The translations under genes were made by a program, and so were the position numbers. The notes under the pieces were generated by a model. That model was not told the DNA's origin. It searched no databases and saw only the letters and a list, made by a program, of their open reading frames with translations. A DNA stretch of 64,000 bases, from the NCBI RefSeq assembly GCF_006489205.2, contig NZ_VFYR02000006.1, positions 62,001 through 126,000 of the forward strand. The letters are read 5' to 3'. Shown here one piece after another: positions 45,240 through 54,920 of this stretch (positions within the stretch are counted from its first letter, which is position 1; every line of letters starts with the position of its first letter). The DNA comes from Brevibacterium sp. XM4083. GTDB taxonomy: Bacteria; Actinomycetota; Actinomycetes; Actinomycetales; Brevibacteriaceae.

Positions 45240-46166
45240 TCAGGCGAGGCCGATGGCGAAGGCCGTGCGGGACTTGAGGCTGCCGTCTGCGCGGACCTCG
45301 GCGACGGAGACGAGTTCGCCGTCACTGGTCACGGCGACGTCGCTGCCGTCGACCCCGGTCGTCGTCCACGGTCCGGCCAGGGGCTTGCCCTGCATGAGGT
45401 CCCTCGCCCCGGCCGCATCGACGGTCACGGTCGGGAGCAGCTGGGAGGCCGCCTCGGCGAGCGGGATGAGTGGCGGGGCGGGGGTGTCGAGGTCGTCGGG
45501 GATCGTCACGGCGCCCTGGAGGTCGAAGGGCCCGACCCGAGTGCGGCGCAGTGCGGTGAGATGACCGTGGACCCCGAGGCCCGCACCGAGGTCGCGGGCG
45601 AGGGCCCGGATGTACGTTCCCGAGGAGCAGTCGACGACGACGTCGAGGTCGATGTGTCCGCCCCCGGCACTGTCCCGCCGGGTCTCGAGGACGTCGAACT
45701 GCGTCACCTCGACTCGGCGGGGTTCGAGGACGACGTCCTCGCCGGCCCTCACGCGCGCATACGAGCGCTTGCCGTCGACCTTGATCGCCGAGACGGCGCT
45801 CGGGACCTGGTCGATGGGCCCGCGCAGGGCGGTGACCCCGGAGGCGATGTCGGCGTCCGTGACCGCAGCCAGGCGCGCGGGGTCCGCGAAGACGTCCGGT
45901 TCGGAGTCGGCGTCGTCGGTCGGGGTGCCGGCGCCGAGGCGGATCGTCGCTGCGTAGGTCTTCGACACCCCGGTGATGTGGCCGAGCAGCTTCGTTCCCC
46001 GACCGAGGCCGAGGACGAGGACGCCGGTGGCCATCGGGTCGAGGGTGCCGGCGTGGCCGACCTTGCGGGTGCCGTACCCGCGGCGGATGCGGGAGACGAC
46101 GGCGTGGGAGGACAGCCCCTGCGGTTTGTCGCAGACGAGGATGCCCTGCGGGGAAGTCTCGCTCAC
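45240..46166 (-). CDS. truB: tRNA pseudouridine-55 synthase
   Basis: A 308-residue enzyme modifying U55 in the T loop of tRNAs. The catalytic Asp43 is in GHAGTLDPMATGVL. KTYAATIRLG and SSGTYIRALARDLG are conserved TruB motifs. It starts 4 bp after the secreted M15-like gene. The usual rbfA-truB-ribF order is kept, but with that gene inserted between rbfA and truB. Confidence 0.97.
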   Translation of the reverse strand: MSETSPQGILVCDKPQGLSSHAVVSRIRRGYGTRKVGHAGTLDPMATGVLVLGLGRGTKLLGHITGVSKTYAATIRLGAGTPTDDADSEPDVFADPARLAAVTDADIASGVTALRGPIDQVPSAVSAIKVDGKRSYARVRAGEDVVLEPRRVEVTQFDVLETRRDSAGGGHIDLDVVVDCSSGTYIRALARDLGAGLGVHGHLTALRRTRVGPFDLQGAVTIPDDLDTPAPPLIPLAEAASQLLPTVTVDAAGARDLMQGKPLAGPWTTTGVDGSDVAVTSDGELVSVAEVRADGSLKSRTAFAIGLA

Positions 46167-46170
46167 CTGG

Positions 46171-47049
46171 TCAGTTGAACGAGGCGTGGACGTGGTCCAT
46201 GTGGTTCTGCGTCGCCGAACCGCGGTCCTCCATCGACTTCCAGCCGCGGCCGGGCATCCAGATGCGCTTCTCGAAGATGACGTACTTGACGTTGAGCGCC
46301 TTCGCGTTCTTGATGAGGTACTCGGAGATGCGGTCGCCGGTCGAGCCGGCGATCATGATGTCGACGGCTTCGCCGGTGTTGTGGTCCGAGCCGGTGCCGG
46401 GGCGACGGCCACCGAAGGTCTTGACCTCGGGGAACTTCGCGCACACGGCACGGTAGCCGTTGACGGCGTTGGGCAGGAGACCCGACTCGATCGAGGACGA
46501 GACCTTGCACGGGGGCGTCTCGACGCCCGACGGGGTGCTGCCGCCGCCCTTCGACTCCGACTTCTCCTCGCCCTTCGAGCCCGACGCGCTCTTCGAGGCC
46601 TGCGCGCTCGACTCCTGGGTCGGCTTCGGCTTCGGGGTCTTGACGTTGAGGGTGGTCTTCGAGGAGGTCTTGTTCTTGTACTTCGGGTCCTTCTTGACCT
46701 CTTCGATGTACTCCTTGCCGGCCTTCTCGCGCTGTGCGTCGATCTCCTCCTGGCTCACGCCGGTGGAGGCGGGCGCCTCCTGCTGCTGCGAGGTGCTCGC
46801 GGCCTCGGTCGTCACTTCCCCGGTCTGCGGGGGTCCCATGACGACGCTCGAACCGACGACGGCGGCCGTCGCGGCGGCCGGCACGGCGATCGCTGCGACG
46901 ACGGGCCGCTGCTTGACCGTGGCGAGCACGGACGTGGCCGTCGAGGGGGCCTCAGCCGAGTGCCGACCGGTCGAGCGCTTGGCCGCGGGAGCGAGGTCCC
47001 GGATCAGTTGCTTGGCGAAGCCGGGCTTTGGTGAAGAGTGCTTACCCAA
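46171..47049 (-). CDS. exported M15-like (ARB_07466-type) domain protein
   Basis: A 292-residue protein. A basic N-terminus is followed by one hydrophobic segment (~residues 48-70, PVVAAIAVPAAATAAVVGSS), then a long Ser/Lys/Pro-rich linker. The C-terminal domain of about 110 residues carries the likely metal ligands GSDHNTGEAVDIM and NHMDHVHASF. This pattern resembles peptidase M15/VanY-like cell-wall domains found with Rpf and NlpC proteins. It should act in the cell envelope; the activity is unproven. Its promoter at 47096-47123 is the best in the window. Confidence 0.8.
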   Translation of the reverse strand: MGKHSSPKPGFAKQLIRDLAPAAKRSTGRHSAEAPSTATSVLATVKQRPVVAAIAVPAAATAAVVGSSVVMGPPQTGEVTTEAASTSQQQEAPASTGVSQEEIDAQREKAGKEYIEEVKKDPKYKNKTSSKTTLNVKTPKPKPTQESSAQASKSASGSKGEEKSESKGGGSTPSGVETPPCKVSSSIESGLLPNAVNGYRAVCAKFPEVKTFGGRRPGTGSDHNTGEAVDIMIAGSTGDRISEYLIKNAKALNVKYVIFEKRIWMPGRGWKSMEDRGSATQNHMDHVHASFN

Positions 47050-47095
47050 TGCAGAAATCCCTTAACAGAGTCGTAATCAGATCGTTACCCGAAAA

Positions 47096-47123
47096 AGTCT
47101 AGGGCATCGCGGAAAGATAACAA
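47096..47123 (-). promoter_or_regulatory. promoter of the exported M15-like gene
   Basis: On the minus strand: TTGTTA (47118-47123), 16 bp, TAGACT (47096-47101). The leader would be about 40 nt. Two GTAAC-type imperfect inverted repeats flank it: GTAACAG-TTT-TGTTATC just upstream over the -35, and GTAACGATCTGATTAC in the leader. Similar GTAAC-rich sites are used by MtrA-type regulators of cell-wall genes, so this may be one. Confidence 0.6.
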
Positions 47124-47254
47124 AACTGTTACGCAGGATTTTTCTGCCCATCGTGAGCAAGGTCGCTTCCGCTCCCCCACCCGGGTACCGCCTCGGCGAG
47201 GGTGCGGCACACGGGTCGGCGCCGGGACCGCCCGCCCTCACCTCGGCGGATGTC

Positions 47255-47692
47255 TCAGGACTCGTCGGACTCGACCTCGGACCGCTTGTACGGGTCGGCG
47301 TCGCCGGCGGGCTTCGCATCCTTCTTGAGATCGGCGATGCGCGCGTCGTCGGCGGCCGCTCGGGCGAGGAGGTTGTCGAGGCGCAGCGCCTCCTCGGGGA
47401 CGGCGTCGGCGATGAACTCGAGGCTCGGGGTCAGCCGGATCGTCAGACCCTTGCCGACCTCGGAGCGGATGAAGCCCTTCGCGGATTCGAGCGCCTTGGC
47501 CGTCGACTCGAGGTCGGCGCCGTCACCGTAGACGGTGTAGAAGATCGTCGCGTGCTGGAGGTCGCCGGTGACGCGGACATCGGTGACGGTGACGAAGCCG
47601 AGCCGGGGGTCCTTGAGCCTGCGTTCGATCGTGCTCGCGACGATGACCTTGATCTGGTCGGCGATCTTGCGTGCGCGGGTTGCGTCTGCCAT
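47255..47692 (-). CDS. rbfA: ribosome-binding factor A
   Basis: A 145-residue 30S maturation factor with a KH-like fold: [37 protein letters not shown] and [20 protein letters not shown] are all standard. The ATG at 47692 starts the homology. It is separated from infB by a strong terminator hairpin, and a TAGACT box on the minus strand at about 47744-47749 may give it its own promoter. Confidence 0.96.
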   Translation of the reverse strand: MADATRARKIADQIKVIVASTIERRLKDPRLGFVTVTDVRVTGDLQHATIFYTVYGDGADLESTAKALESAKGFIRSEVGKGLTIRLTPSLEFIADAVPEEALRLDNLLARAAADDARIADLKKDAKPAGDADPYKRSEVESDES

Positions 47693-47756
47693 GTGGTGTC
47701 CTTTGTCGTGGCCGGTCGGGTGCCGGTGAGTGCTGGGAAGAAGTCTATAAGGAGCG

Positions 47757-47788
47757 AAGCGGCCGGTGCGTGATCGCACCGGCCGCTT
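47757..47788. terminator. infB terminator hairpin
   Basis: A perfect 14-bp stem at 47757-47770 and 47775-47788 around the loop TGAT, 23 bp after the infB stop. Placed between infB and rbfA, it would partly insulate the two. Confidence 0.85.
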
Positions 47789-47810
47789 GGCCAATCAGCT
47801 CACGAGAGCG

Positions 47811-50651
47811 TCAGTCGCGCGGCTTCTCGCGCATCTCGAAGGTCTCGATGATGTCGCCGACCTTGAGGTCGTTGAAGCTGCCGAGTCCGATGCCGCACTC
47901 GTAGCCTTCGCGGACCTCGGTCGCATCGTCCTTGAACCGCCGCAGCGATTCGACCTTGAGGTTGTCGCCGATGACCACGCCGTCGCGGGTGACCCGCGCC
48001 GCCGAGTTCCTCGTGATGACCCCGTCGCGGACGATCGAACCGGCGATGTTGCCGAACTTCGAGGACCGGAAGACCTCGCGGATCTCCGCCGAGCCCGTCT
48101 GGACCTCTTCGAACTCGGGCTTGAGCATGCCCTTGAGCGAGTTCTCGATGTCGTCGATCGCCTGGTAGATGACCGAGTAGTAGCGCACGTCGACGCCTTC
48201 GCGGTCGGCCAGGTCGCGGGCCTTGGCCTCGGGTCGGACGTTGAAGCCGATGACGATCGCGTTGTCGACGGTGGCGAGGTTGATGTCGTTCTCCGTGATC
48301 GCACCGACGCCGCGGTGGATGATCCGGAGGTCGACCTCGTCGCCGACGTCGATCTTGAGCAGCGAGTCCTCGAGCGCTTCGACGGCACCGGAGACATCGC
48401 CCTTGAGGATGAGGTTGAGCATGTCGACCTTGCCCTCGGCGAGTGCCTTGGTGAAGTCCTCGAGGCTGATCCGCTTGCGGCCGCGGGCCTGGGCGGCGTT
48501 GCGCTCGATGGCGTCGCGCTTCTCCGCGATCTGGCGTGCGGTGCGGTCGTCATCGGTGGAGATGAACGAGTCGCCGGCGCGCGGGACCGAGGAGAGTCCG
48601 AGCACCTGGACGGGACGCGAGGGTCCCGCCTCGGAGACGGAGTTGCCGTTCTCGTCGAACATCGCACGCACACGGCCGAACGCGGTGCCGCAGACGATCG
48701 CATCGCCCTGGCGCAGCGTGCCCGACTCGACGAGGACGGTCGCGACGGCGCCGCGGCCCTTGTCGAGCTTCGCTTCGATCGCGATGCCGCGGGCTGCCTT
48801 GTTCGGGTTCGCCCGCAGGTCGAGCGCGGCGTCCGTGGTGAGCAGGACCGACTCGAGGAGCTCGTCGATGCCCTCGCGCTTGAGCGCGGAGATCGGGACG
48901 AACATCGTGTCGCCGCCGTACTCCTCGGCCACGAGGTTGTACTCGGTGAGCTGCTGCATCACCTTGGCCGGGTTGGCGCCGTCCTTGTCGATCTTGTTCA
49001 CCGCCACGACGATCGGCACATCCGCCGCCTGAGCGTGGTTGAGCGCTTCGATCGTCTGCGGCATCACACCGTCGTCGGCGGCGACCACGAGGATCGCGAG
49101 GTCCGTCGACTTCGCACCGCGGGCACGCATGGCGGTGAACGCCTCGTGACCCGGGGTGTCGAGGAAGGTGATGCGACGCTCGGAGCCCTCGTGCTCGACC
49201 TCGACCTGGTAGGCACCGATGTGCTGGGTGATGCCGCCGGCCTCACGGGCGACGACGTTGGCCGAGCGGATCGCGTCGAGCAGCTTCGTCTTACCGTGGT
49301 CGACGTGACCCATGACGGTGACGACCGGCGGGCGGGCGACGAGATCGTCGTCGTCCTCCTCGGCGGCTTCCGCATCGAGGTCGATGTCGAAGGTCTCGAG
49401 CAGCTCGCGGTCCTCGTCCTCGGGTGAGACGATCTCGATCTTGTAGCCGAGCTCCTCACCGAGCACCTGGAAGGTGTCCTCGTCGAGGGACTGGGTGATC
49501 GTCGCCATCTCGCCGAGGTGGAAGAGCACCGTGACGAGGTTCGTCGGGTCGGTGTTGATCTTCTCGGCGAAGTCGGCCAGCGACGAGCCGCGGCGCAGGC
49601 GCAGCGGCGTCTCGCCGTCGCCGCGCGGAACCGTGACACCGCCGATCGACGGTGCCTGCATCTGCTCGAGCTCGGCGCGCTTGGCCCGCTTCGACTTCCG
49701 GCCCTTCTGGCGGGGACCGCCGCCGCGGCCGAACGCACCCTGGGTGCTGCCGCGACCGCGACCCGAACCGCGACCGCCGCCCGGGCCTCCGCCCGGTCCG
49801 CGACGTCCTGCCGGAGCGCCGCCGGGTGCGCCGGCGGGACCGCCGGGTCCACCGGCGGGAGCGTTGCCGCGACCGCCTCCGCGTCCCCGGCCCGGAGCGG
49901 GCTTGTTGAGCGCGGAGTTCTTCATCATCGACGGGTTGGGGCGGGGGGCGCCGGGCCGAGGACCGGCTGCGCCTGCCTCACCGCTGGGGCGCGGAGGACG
50001 CTGGCCGGGCTTGGGCATGCCCTGCGAGTTCGCGAACGGGTTGTTGCCGGGACGCGCACCGCCCTGACCGCCCTGACGGCCGCCGGGCTTCGGGGCACCT
50101 GAGCGTCCACCGGGCTTCGGCATGCCCTGCGAGGGAGCGAAGGGGTTGTTGCCGGGACGAGCGCTGCCCGCACCGCCCTGACGACCGCCGGGCTTCGGAG
50201 CACCGGGCTTGGCCGCACCCGGCTTCGGGGCTGCTGCGGGCTTCGGAGCCGCCGGACGTGCCGGGGCTTCGCCGGCCGCTGGGGAGGCCGGGGTCTCGGC
50301 CGCAGGCTTCGCGGCAGGCTTGGGTGCCGACTTCGCCGCCGGCTTGGCAGCGGACTCGGACTTCGCCGCCGGCTTGGCGCCGGGCTTCGCTGCGGGCTTG
50401 GCAGCCGGAGCGCCGGGCTTGGCCGCGGCCTTTCCGGGCTTCGCAGCCGGCTTCTTGGTCGAATCGCCTCCGGCCTTGCCGCCGGCAGGCGCGGAATCGG
50501 CGAATGCCTCCTTCACCCGTCGCACGACGGGGGCTTCGAGCGTCGAGGAGGCGGACGAAACGAATTCGCCCATGTCCTTGAGTTTCTCGAGGACGATCTT
50601 GCTGGTTGTGCCGAGCTCTTTCGCGAGCTCATGGACACGGGGCTTTGCCAC
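47811..50651 (-). CDS. infB: translation initiation factor IF-2
   Basis: A 946-residue GTPase that places initiator tRNA on the 30S subunit. An N-terminal IF2_N domain (residues 1-50) is followed by about 280 residues of Ala/Pro/Lys then Gly/Pro/Arg-rich repeats ([20 protein letters not shown] type). A second IF2_N region, the G domain with GHVDHGKT near residues 441-448, and domains II-IV complete it. The GTG start at 50651 has AGGAG 4 nt upstream, part of which is paired in a leader hairpin at 50658-50683. Confidence 0.98.
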   Translation of the reverse strand: MAKPRVHELAKELGTTSKIVLEKLKDMGEFVSSASSTLEAPVVRRVKEAFADSAPAGGKAGGDSTKKPAAKPGKAAAKPGAPAAKPAAKPGAKPAAKSESAAKPAAKSAPKPAAKPAAETPASPAAGEAPARPAAPKPAAAPKPGAAKPGAPKPGGRQGGAGSARPGNNPFAPSQGMPKPGGRSGAPKPGGRQGGQGGARPGNNPFANSQGMPKPGQRPPRPSGEAGAAGPRPGAPRPNPSMMKNSALNKPAPGRGRGGGRGNAPAGGPGGPAGAPGGAPAGRRGPGGGPGGGRGSGRGRGSTQGAFGRGGGPRQKGRKSKRAKRAELEQMQAPSIGGVTVPRGDGETPLRLRRGSSLADFAEKINTDPTNLVTVLFHLGEMATITQSLDEDTFQVLGEELGYKIEIVSPEDEDRELLETFDIDLDAEAAEEDDDDLVARPPVVTVMGHVDHGKTKLLDAIRSANVVAREAGGITQHIGAYQVEVEHEGSERRITFLDTPGHEAFTAMRARGAKSTDLAILVVAADDGVMPQTIEALNHAQAADVPIVVAVNKIDKDGANPAKVMQQLTEYNLVAEEYGGDTMFVPISALKREGIDELLESVLLTTDAALDLRANPNKAARGIAIEAKLDKGRGAVATVLVESGTLRQGDAIVCGTAFGRVRAMFDENGNSVSEAGPSRPVQVLGLSSVPRAGDSFISTDDDRTARQIAEKRDAIERNAAQARGRKRISLEDFTKALAEGKVDMLNLILKGDVSGAVEALEDSLLKIDVGDEVDLRIIHRGVGAITENDINLATVDNAIVIGFNVRPEAKARDLADREGVDVRYYSVIYQAIDDIENSLKGMLKPEFEEVQTGSAEIREVFRSSKFGNIAGSIVRDGVITRNSAARVTRDGVVIGDNLKVESLRRFKDDATEVREGYECGIGLGSFNDLKVGDIIETFEMREKPRD

Positions 50652-50657
50652 AGTTCT

Positions 50658-50683
50658 CCTGTCCGGGTTCCTTCCCGGTCAGG
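50658..50683 (-). promoter_or_regulatory. leader hairpin overlapping the infB ribosome binding site
   Basis: On the minus strand CCTG-A-CCGGG pairs with CCCGG-A-CAGG around the loop AAGGAA. The 3' arm (CAGG) includes the first bases of the AGGAG Shine-Dalgarno sequence, so folding would hide it. Confidence 0.5.
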
Positions 50684-50785
50684 AAGAAACCTCATCAATG
50701 AAGAGCAGGTCTCATTACACTGCTCTCTCGAATTCCGGTGAGGGTGTCATCGCACGACACTCACTACTTGTCATCCATTCTTGGC

Positions 50786-51124
50786 TCACCCGTTCTGTCT
50801 GGGTTCGGTGTCCAGCTCCGGAAGGTCCGAAGCGGTGATCTTCGTCCGAAAGGCTCGGGCGAAGGGAGCGGATGTCCGCGCCTTCTCGAGGCACTTCGCA
50901 TCCGGGTGCATCCAGGCCCCTCGTCCCGGCAGTGTCTTCGACACGTCGGGGACGATGGCCGGCCGCTCGTCGGGGCGATGCACGAAGCGCATGAGCTCGT
51001 CCCGATCCGCTGTCTGCCTGCAGGCGATGCACGTCCGTTGAGGTGCACTGCCAGCATTCACAGTCAACAATTCTACAGCACTTCCATTCCCGGTTCCGCC
51101 ACCGGCGAACGTGGTCGGGATCAC
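50786..51124 (-). CDS. ylxR: YlxR family RNA-binding protein (DUF448)
   Basis: A small basic protein between nusA and infB, the normal place of ylxR. RTCIACRQTADRDELMRFV is the YlxR signature, and PGRGAWMHPDAKCLEKA follows. The start is uncertain. The GTG at 51124 gives 112 residues but has no ribosome binding site. TTG codons at 51070 and 51067 or a GTG at 51061 lie closer to the conserved part. It binds RNA or RNase P-type partners in other species; its role here is unknown. Confidence 0.88.
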   Translation of the reverse strand: MIPTTFAGGGTGNGSAVELLTVNAGSAPQRTCIACRQTADRDELMRFVHRPDERPAIVPDVSKTLPGRGAWMHPDAKCLEKARTSAPFARAFRTKITASDLPELDTEPRQNG

Positions 51125-51182
51125 GCCGAGGTGTTCGGGCGCCTTGTCGGGACCGCAGCACGCCTCGCCGAGGCGGTCGCCC

Positions 51183-52145
51183 TCAGTCCTCGGCGACGAT
51201 GTCGATCTTCCAGCCGGTGAGCTTCGCGGCCAGGCGCGCGTTCTGGCCCTCCTTGCCGATCGCGAGCGAGAGCTGGTCGCGCGGGACCACGGCCCGGGAC
51301 TCCTGGCTGCCGGCGTCGAGGATGTCGACGCGGGTGGCCTTCGCCGGGGAGAGCGCGTGGGCGACGAACTTCGCCGGGTCGTCGCTGTAGTCGACGATGT
51401 CGATCTTCTCCTGCCCGAGCTCGTTCATCACCGCACGCACACGGGAGCCGAGTTCGCCGATGCACGAGCCCTTCGCGTTGACGCCGGGCTTCGTCGCGCG
51501 GACCGCGAGCTTCGTGCGGTGGCCCGCCTCTCGGGCGAGGGAGACGATCTCGACGGTGCCGTCGGCGATCTCGGGCGCCTCAAGGGCGAAGAGCCGGCGG
51601 ACGAGGTTCGGGTGGGTGCGCGAGACGGTCACCGAGGTGCCCTTGGGTCCCTTGTGGACGTCGGCGATGTAGACCCGCAGACGGGTGCCGTGCTTGTACT
51701 CCTCGCCGGGCACCTGCTCGTGCGGGGGCAGCACCGCTTCGACCTCGCCGAGGTCGACCTGGACCATCTGCGGGTCCCGACCCTGCTGGATGGTGCCGGA
51801 GACGATCTCTCCCTCCCGCCCCTTGAAGGAGCCGAGCAGGGTCTCGTCCTCGACATCGCGCAGACGCTGGTGGATGACCTGGCGCGCGGTCTGCGCGGCG
51901 ATGCGTCCGAAGCCTGAGGGGGTGTCGTCGAATTCGCCGATGGGATTGTCGTCGTTGTCGAATTCGACCGCCCAGATGCGCACCTCTCCGGTGGACTTGT
52001 CGAGTTCGGCACGGGCATCGGGCCACGCGCCCTCGGTCTTCTGGTAGGCAAGGAAGAGCGCCTGCTCGATGAGTTCGATCAGAGTGTCGAACGGAATCTC
52101 GCGCTCACGTTCGATGACGCGCAGAACATCGAGATCGATATCCAT
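51183..52145 (-). CDS. nusA: transcription termination/antitermination factor NusA
   Basis: A 320-residue NusA, the short actinobacterial form without C-terminal acidic repeats. The N-terminal RNAP-binding domain (IEREREIPFDTLIELIEQAL) is followed by S1 (GEIVSGTIQQG) and two KH domains (GSCIGELGSRVRAVMNEL and LAIGKEGQNARLAAKLTGW). It is the second gene of the rimP-nusA-ylxR-infB operon. Confidence 0.97.
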   Translation of the reverse strand: MDIDLDVLRVIEREREIPFDTLIELIEQALFLAYQKTEGAWPDARAELDKSTGEVRIWAVEFDNDDNPIGEFDDTPSGFGRIAAQTARQVIHQRLRDVEDETLLGSFKGREGEIVSGTIQQGRDPQMVQVDLGEVEAVLPPHEQVPGEEYKHGTRLRVYIADVHKGPKGTSVTVSRTHPNLVRRLFALEAPEIADGTVEIVSLAREAGHRTKLAVRATKPGVNAKGSCIGELGSRVRAVMNELGQEKIDIVDYSDDPAKFVAHALSPAKATRVDILDAGSQESRAVVPRDQLSLAIGKEGQNARLAAKLTGWKIDIVAED

Positions 52146-52253
52146 GGCCCTTATCCTCTCCGGCCCCAGGCGGTGCGGTCGTGCCGCTGACCGCCTGACG
52201 CATTGAATTGTCGGTGTTCACTTATCAGGCGAACCAGTGTATCGCAGTTGCCC

Positions 52254-52718
52254 TCACCGGAACTTCAGCTCCACCTGGGCCTTGACGATGTCGCCGAGGC
52301 CGACCGTCCGCTTCTCCCGCCGGGCGGGGTCGGTACCGCTGATCGCGTCGTCGGCGACCTCCTCGAGGTCGAGCTTGAAGCTCTCCTTCTTCGTGCTCAC
52401 CTCGAGCCGGCGCCCGAGCACCCGCCGGAAGTGACGCGGCTGTTCGAGCTTCCGGGTCGCTCCGGGGCTCGTCACCTCGAGCTGGTAGGGCTTGTCGCGG
52501 AAGACCTCCACGGAGTCGAGGGCATCGCCGACGATGCGCGTGGACTCAGCGATCTTGTCCATCGACATCGGCTCCGCGGTCGACTCGTCGAGGTCGACGA
52601 CGACCGTGAGCGTGCGCCGCTGTCCCGCGGCGACGGCCTTGACGGTCTCGAGGTGGAACCCGGCCTCGGCCAGGGGCTCCCTCAGCAGCGCCTCGATCCG
52701 TGCGACGTCCTCGTCCAT
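52254..52718 (-). CDS. rimP: ribosome maturation factor RimP
   Basis: A 154-residue 30S assembly factor. LREPLAEAGFHLETVKA and YQLEVTSPGATRKLEQPRHF match the RimP N-terminal domain, followed by the SH3-like C-terminal part. GGAGAG lies close to the ATG at 52718, and the longer frame upstream to 52856 is not homologous. It opens the nusA-infB operon and diverges from a lipoprotein gene. Confidence 0.95.
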   Translation of the reverse strand: MDEDVARIEALLREPLAEAGFHLETVKAVAAGQRRTLTVVVDLDESTAEPMSMDKIAESTRIVGDALDSVEVFRDKPYQLEVTSPGATRKLEQPRHFRRVLGRRLEVSTKKESFKLDLEEVADDAISGTDPARREKRTVGLGDIVKAQVELKFR

Positions 52719-52872
52719 GCTCTCTCCGTTCCTCTCGTGACGACTGCTGACCACACCGGTCGGGAGCCGTCCCGCCCTCGTTTCCGAGGGCCGCCGAGCC
52801 GGTCCCGTCACCGGTGCATCCCACCCTATGCGAGACCCCGGGCGAAGGTTAAGCATCCGCTACGATTGCCCT

Positions 52873-53829
52873 ATGCGTTCTCCCCTCACCCGTCGTTCCG
52901 TCCTCATCGTCGGCGCGGCGGGGGCAGGGCTCGGCCTCCTCTCCGGGTGCGGACTGCGCCTCGACACTCCCCCGGAGATCCCGACGCTCGATGCCTCCCA
53001 GGAGCTGCGCAATCGCATCGCCCGGATCCTCGCCGAGGCGTCGGTGACCGACGGCGATCCCGAGACCGCCGGTGAGGACCTGCAGAAGCTCCGGGACGCG
53101 ATCGGTCCCGTCTGGGCCCCGCCGAGCGAGCTCGCGACCGAACCTCCCCCCACGGAGCAGCCCCGTTCCTACCTCGATGCCGCCGAGGCGGTGTCCACGG
53201 CCGTCTTCGACGCCGTCTCCCAGCTCGGCTCGGGTCTCATCCCCGTCCTCACCGACGTCGCCACCGGGTGCGCGCTCACCGCGGGAACGGTGCGCGCTGA
53301 GATCCGTGAGGGTGCCGAGCAACGCCTCCGTGAGGCCTTCGCCGGTGCCGCCGACGATGCCCGAGCCACCCCCGCCGAGGCGGCCCCGGATTCCTCACCC
53401 GGTCAGGACGGCGGGGCGAAGGACTGGAACACGATCCTCGATCAGGCCCGCGCCGCCGCGTACGGCTACGAGCGCCTCGCCGTGCACTTCGATCGGAAGT
53501 CCCGAGAGCGGCAGAGCGCCCTCGACCGGCTCGAATCGCTCGGATCGCTGGTCGGAGAGATGCTCGAGAACCTCGGTGAGAAGGCGGCCGGCCCCGACGC
53601 CCCGGCCTGGAAGCTCGATCCGAGCCCGACGGATGCGGAGTCGGCCGCGCAGCTCGCCCTCTCCCTCGAGGACGCGGTCGCCGCCTCGCTGCTGCCGTGG
53701 CTGCGCACCGATCCGGCCGCGGCCCTGCGGGTGTGGGAGTCGGCGCGGGCCAGGGAGGCCTTCGCCGCACCGCAGCCGCTGCGCTACACCTATGACGCCG
53801 GGCCGGAGTCGCCGAAGGCCGGGACGTGA
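52873..53829 (+). CDS. DUF4439 lipoprotein
   Basis: A 318-residue secreted lipoprotein. TRRSVLIVGAAG gives a twin-arginine-like signal and LLSGC at residues ~22-26 is the lipobox. The C-terminal half is helical and fits DUF4439, a ferritin-like domain of actinobacterial lipoproteins (LDQARAAAYGYERLAVHF and DAVAASLLPWLRTDP). The function is unknown. TACGAT (52861-52866) ends 6 nt before the ATG, a leaderless layout. The next gene overlaps its stop. Confidence 0.8.
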   Translation: MRSPLTRRSVLIVGAAGAGLGLLSGCGLRLDTPPEIPTLDASQELRNRIARILAEASVTDGDPETAGEDLQKLRDAIGPVWAPPSELATEPPPTEQPRSYLDAAEAVSTAVFDAVSQLGSGLIPVLTDVATGCALTAGTVRAEIREGAEQRLREAFAGAADDARATPAEAAPDSSPGQDGGAKDWNTILDQARAAAYGYERLAVHFDRKSRERQSALDRLESLGSLVGEMLENLGEKAAGPDAPAWKLDPSPTDAESAAQLALSLEDAVAASLLPWLRTDPAAALRVWESARAREAFAAPQPLRYTYDAGPESPKAGT

Positions 53830-54845
53830 GGGTCCCGCCCGTCCTCTACCGGTCGACGCGCGACATCATCGGCACCGCGCGCACCGACGCCTGGGTCGCA
53901 GCCCTCGACTTCATGGCCCATGAGCTGGGTGAGCGGTGGAATCTGCGCTTCGACGAGGTCCCCGGCGCCCCCTGGGCCGGATGCGAGAGTCTCGTCATCC
54001 CCGTCCTCACCCAGGAGAACTACCAAGGCGTGCTTCGGTTCGCGGCCCCCACCTCGGCGCATACGGCCGCGCACGCGCAGGCGCTGCGGGCGCTGAAGAT
54101 GTGGAACGGGCACGGAGCGGTGCGGGTGATCCGCGACGACCGCAGCTTCCGGGTCACCCTGCAGGAGCGGCTGCGGACGAAGGCGAACCTCTCCGTGCTC
54201 CCCCTCGCCGAGGTGCCGCCGGTGTGGGGTGCGCTGCAGAAGTCCCTCGAGATCCCCGCCGGGCCCGACTTCATGCGCGTCCAGGACATGGCCGCGGGCT
54301 GGCTGTCGACGTTCGAGGCCGATGCGACGCTGCTGAGCGGATGGTCGCAGACCGTGCGCGAGGACGCCCACGTCCTCGCCCATGCCCGCACCTGGATGCA
54401 CACGCTGGCGACCTCGGAGGAGAACTGGCTCATCCACGCCGACCTCCACTACTACAACATCCTTGCCGGCAACCCCGACGCCTCGGGCGTCTCGACGTGG
54501 AAGGCGATCGACCCGCAGCCGCTGTCGGGGCCGACGGCGTACACGATCGCCCCCGTCCTGTGGAATCGGCTGACGGAGATCCCCTCCCGCATCCCCCGGG
54601 AGCAGGCGGCCTGGCTGCGCGGCTTCGCCGCCGACCTCGCCCGCCATGCCGGCATCGATCCGCAGTACGGCATCGGTGCGGCGGTCGCCCGTGAGGTGAC
54701 GAACATGTTCTGGTACCTCCGCTCTGCCCGCGGCGGCACTGCGGAGTCCCTCGCCGATGCCGCCCGCTCCCTGTGGGTCGCCCGGGCGCTCACCGGTGCC
54801 GACGTCCTCGGCGTCGACGCGCACGCCCTCAAGGCCATCGGCTAG
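53826..54845 (+). CDS. APH(6)/hydroxyurea-type phosphotransferase
   Basis: A 339-residue kinase-fold protein. The catalytic loop HADLHYYNIL and metal-site WKAIDPQPLSGP are those of the APH_6_hur family, which includes streptomycin 6-kinases. Chromosomal members in soil actinobacteria often have no proven antibiotic substrate, so resistance is not assumed. The GTG start overlaps the stop of the lipoprotein gene (GTGA), so both are made from one transcript. Confidence 0.85.
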   Translation: MRVPPVLYRSTRDIIGTARTDAWVAALDFMAHELGERWNLRFDEVPGAPWAGCESLVIPVLTQENYQGVLRFAAPTSAHTAAHAQALRALKMWNGHGAVRVIRDDRSFRVTLQERLRTKANLSVLPLAEVPPVWGALQKSLEIPAGPDFMRVQDMAAGWLSTFEADATLLSGWSQTVREDAHVLAHARTWMHTLATSEENWLIHADLHYYNILAGNPDASGVSTWKAIDPQPLSGPTAYTIAPVLWNRLTEIPSRIPREQAAWLRGFAADLARHAGIDPQYGIGAAVAREVTNMFWYLRSARGGTAESLADAARSLWVARALTGADVLGVDAHALKAIG

Positions 54846-54881
54846 GCGGACATCAGTCACGCGCGCCTCCTGCCCGCTGCG

Positions 54882-54920
54882 GCGCTCCCCTACCGGATGA
54901 CGCGCTCCCCTACCGGATGA
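54882..54920. repeat. 20-bp tandem duplication over the TSUP permease stop
   Basis: GCGCTCCCCTACCGGATGA occurs at 54882-54900 and 54902-54920. The permease's last codons and TAG (54910-54912) lie in the second copy, and the first copy repeats them downstream. Confidence 0.9.

Noticed and set aside
53826..54845. Calling the APH(6)-type kinase a resistance gene
   Set aside because: The catalytic motifs fit the family, but chromosomal members often have unknown substrates and no resistance context is present.
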